Source: Streptosporangiaceae bacterium
GTDB taxonomy: Bacteria; Actinomycetota; Actinomycetes; Streptosporangiales; Streptosporangiaceae
DNA length: 22,398 nucleotides
Assembly: GCA_030041195.1 (NCBI GenBank)
Contig: JASHOI010000362.1
Coordinates: forward strand, 1 to 22,398
Direction: 5' to 3'
The notes under the pieces are model-generated. The model did not search any database and had not been told where the DNA came from. It was given only the letters and a program-made list of their open reading frames with translations. Of the stretch, positions 21,539 through 22,398 are shown piece by piece; position 1 is the stretch's first letter, and each line of letters opens with the position of its first letter. A program made the position numbers and the translations under genes.

Positions 21539-22398
21539 GTGACCGATACCTGGCAAGTCGAGCCCTCTGGCCCGCTACGCGGCGATATCCGGGTCCGCGG
21601 CTCCAAGAACGCGGTGTCCAAGCACATGGTCGCCGCGATGCTCGCCGAGGCGCCGAGCACCATGCGCAACGTCCCCGAGGTCGGGGACGTCGATATCACG
21701 GCGGCGATGCTGGAATCGATCGGGTATCACGTGGTCCGCTCCGACGCGGAGATCACGATCGTGGCCGGGGACGGGGTCGAGCCCCGCGTTCCCGAGGCGT
21801 TCACCGGGCTGAACCGGATTCCGATCCTGATGATCGGGCCGCTGCTGCACCAGACCGGCGAGGCGTTCGTCCCGCTGGTGGGGGGCGACCAGATCGGGCG
21901 GCGGCCGGTCGACTTCCACGTGGCAGCGCTGCAGGCGATGGGCGCCGAGGTGGAGGTCGGCGAGCATGGGATCACCGCGCGGGCCAGCAAGTTGTACGGC
22001 GCGCGGATCGACCTTCCGTACCCGAGCGTGGGCGCGACCGAGACCGTGCTGCTGTCCGCCGTGCTGGCCGAGGGGAAAACGGTGCTGCGCAACGCGGCCA
22101 CCGAGCCCGAGGTGGTGGAGCTCGCGCTGTTCCTGCAGCGGATGGGGGCGCACATCGAGCTCAGCCCGGACCGGCGGATTGTGATCGAAGGAGTCCAGCG
22201 GCTGCGCGGCGCGACCACCCGGCTGGCCGGTGACCGGCTGGAGGCGTTCTCCTACCTGGTGGCCGGGCTGATCACCGGGGGAGAGGTCCGGGTGCACGGG
22301 TGCCCGCAGGACCGGCTGGTCACCGCGATCACGACGCTGGCCCGGATGGGCGCCCGGTTCGACATCACCGACGAGTGGATCACCGCGTCGGCGCCCAA
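21539..22398 (+). CDS. murA: UDP-GlcNAc 1-carboxyvinyltransferase-like protein (MurA), 3'-truncated
   Basis: The gene is open to the window end, with 286 residues visible of an expected 420-450. MurA transfers enolpyruvate from PEP to UDP-GlcNAc, the first committed step of peptidoglycan synthesis. Visible signatures are RGSKNAVSKHM (Lys23, Asn24, substrate binding), NRIPILMIGPLL with the conserved Arg, VGGDQIGRRPVDFH, and PSVGATETVLLSAVLAEGKT followed by NAATEPEV. The residue in the catalytic-Cys position (Cys115 in E. coli) is Asp117. Mycobacterial MurA has the same exchange, which keeps activity and blocks fosfomycin. GTG 21539 is the start, supported by a -10 element 7 bases upstream. It is probably the second MurA paralogue seen in many actinomycetes. 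It diverges from popR. Confidence 0.88.
   Translation, partial: MTDTWQVEPSGPLRGDIRVRGSKNAVSKHMVAAMLAEAPSTMRNVPEVGDVDITAAMLESIGYHVVRSDAEITIVAGDGVEPRVPEAFTGLNRIPILMIGPLLHQTGEAFVPLVGGDQIGRRPVDFHVAALQAMGAEVEVGEHGITARASKLYGARIDLPYPSVGATETVLLSAVLAEGKTVLRNAATEPEVVELALFLQRMGAHIELSPDRRIVIEGVQRLRGATTRLAGDRLEAFSYLVAGLITGGEVRVHGCPQDRLVTAITTLARMGARFDITDEWITASAP

Overview
The window is high-GC (about 70%) DNA with strong G/C third-position bias, frequent GTG starts, probable leaderless transcripts and typically actinobacterial families: Lsr2, DUF1707, the Methyltransf_19 (DUF574) methyltransferase family, an accessory ClpP pair with a PopR/ClgR-type regulator, and a MurA with Asp in place of the catalytic Cys. 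It looks like a chromosomal segment of a filamentous actinomycete (Streptomyces/Streptosporangiales-like). The exact genus cannot be read from the sequence. No tRNA, rRNA, CRISPR array or insertion sequence was seen, and no gene-free stretch exceeds 300 bases (the longest is 445-662, about 218 bases with two hairpins).

Layout. 1-444 is the C-terminal part of a NarL-type response regulator, cut by the window edge. 663-1568 is a putative heme-binding/nitrobindin-like beta-barrel protein. On the minus strand, 10117 to 1600 is a colinear block: a 1,614-codon RHS/YD-repeat polymorphic toxin whose variable C-terminus carries a PD-(D/E)XK nuclease signature, a 316-residue candidate immunity protein 44 bases downstream, and then cydA-cydB (cytochrome bd oxidase), which overlap by a GTGA junction. 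A UUCG-tetraloop hairpin lies exactly at the annotated cydA start.

From 10248 rightward comes a plus-strand cluster: an acyl-CoA/AMP ligase, a possible 41-residue ORF, an NAD-dependent epimerase/reductase, a DUF1707 membrane protein and a class-IV aminotransferase, closed by a perfect 9-bp hairpin terminator. Next are a PLDc_N-SHOCT membrane protein, a DUF899 thioredoxin-like protein, a DUF574 SAM methyltransferase and Lsr2. A minus-strand pair follows: a small unknown protein and a RecB-like PD-(D/E)XK protein with a four-Cys cluster and a degenerate catalytic motif. Then come a GNAT acetyltransferase (probably leaderless) and a convergent OsmC-family peroxidase.

The right end is a compact regulatory circuit. 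Two adjacent, translationally coupled ClpP subunits with intact Ser-His-Asp triads converge on a PopR/ClgR-like HTH regulator that ends in -LLAA. Upstream of the clpP pair lies a perfect TCTGCC-3N-GGCAGA palindrome, which I recall as the Streptomyces PopR operator. This strongly suggests a clpP3-clpP4-popR module in which the housekeeping Clp protease degrades the regulator until capacity is lost. The window ends inside a divergent, probably leaderless murA-like gene whose fosfomycin-target Cys is Asp.

The two most interesting systems are the RHS nuclease toxin/immunity pair and the self-contained back-up ClpP circuit with its visible operator and degron.
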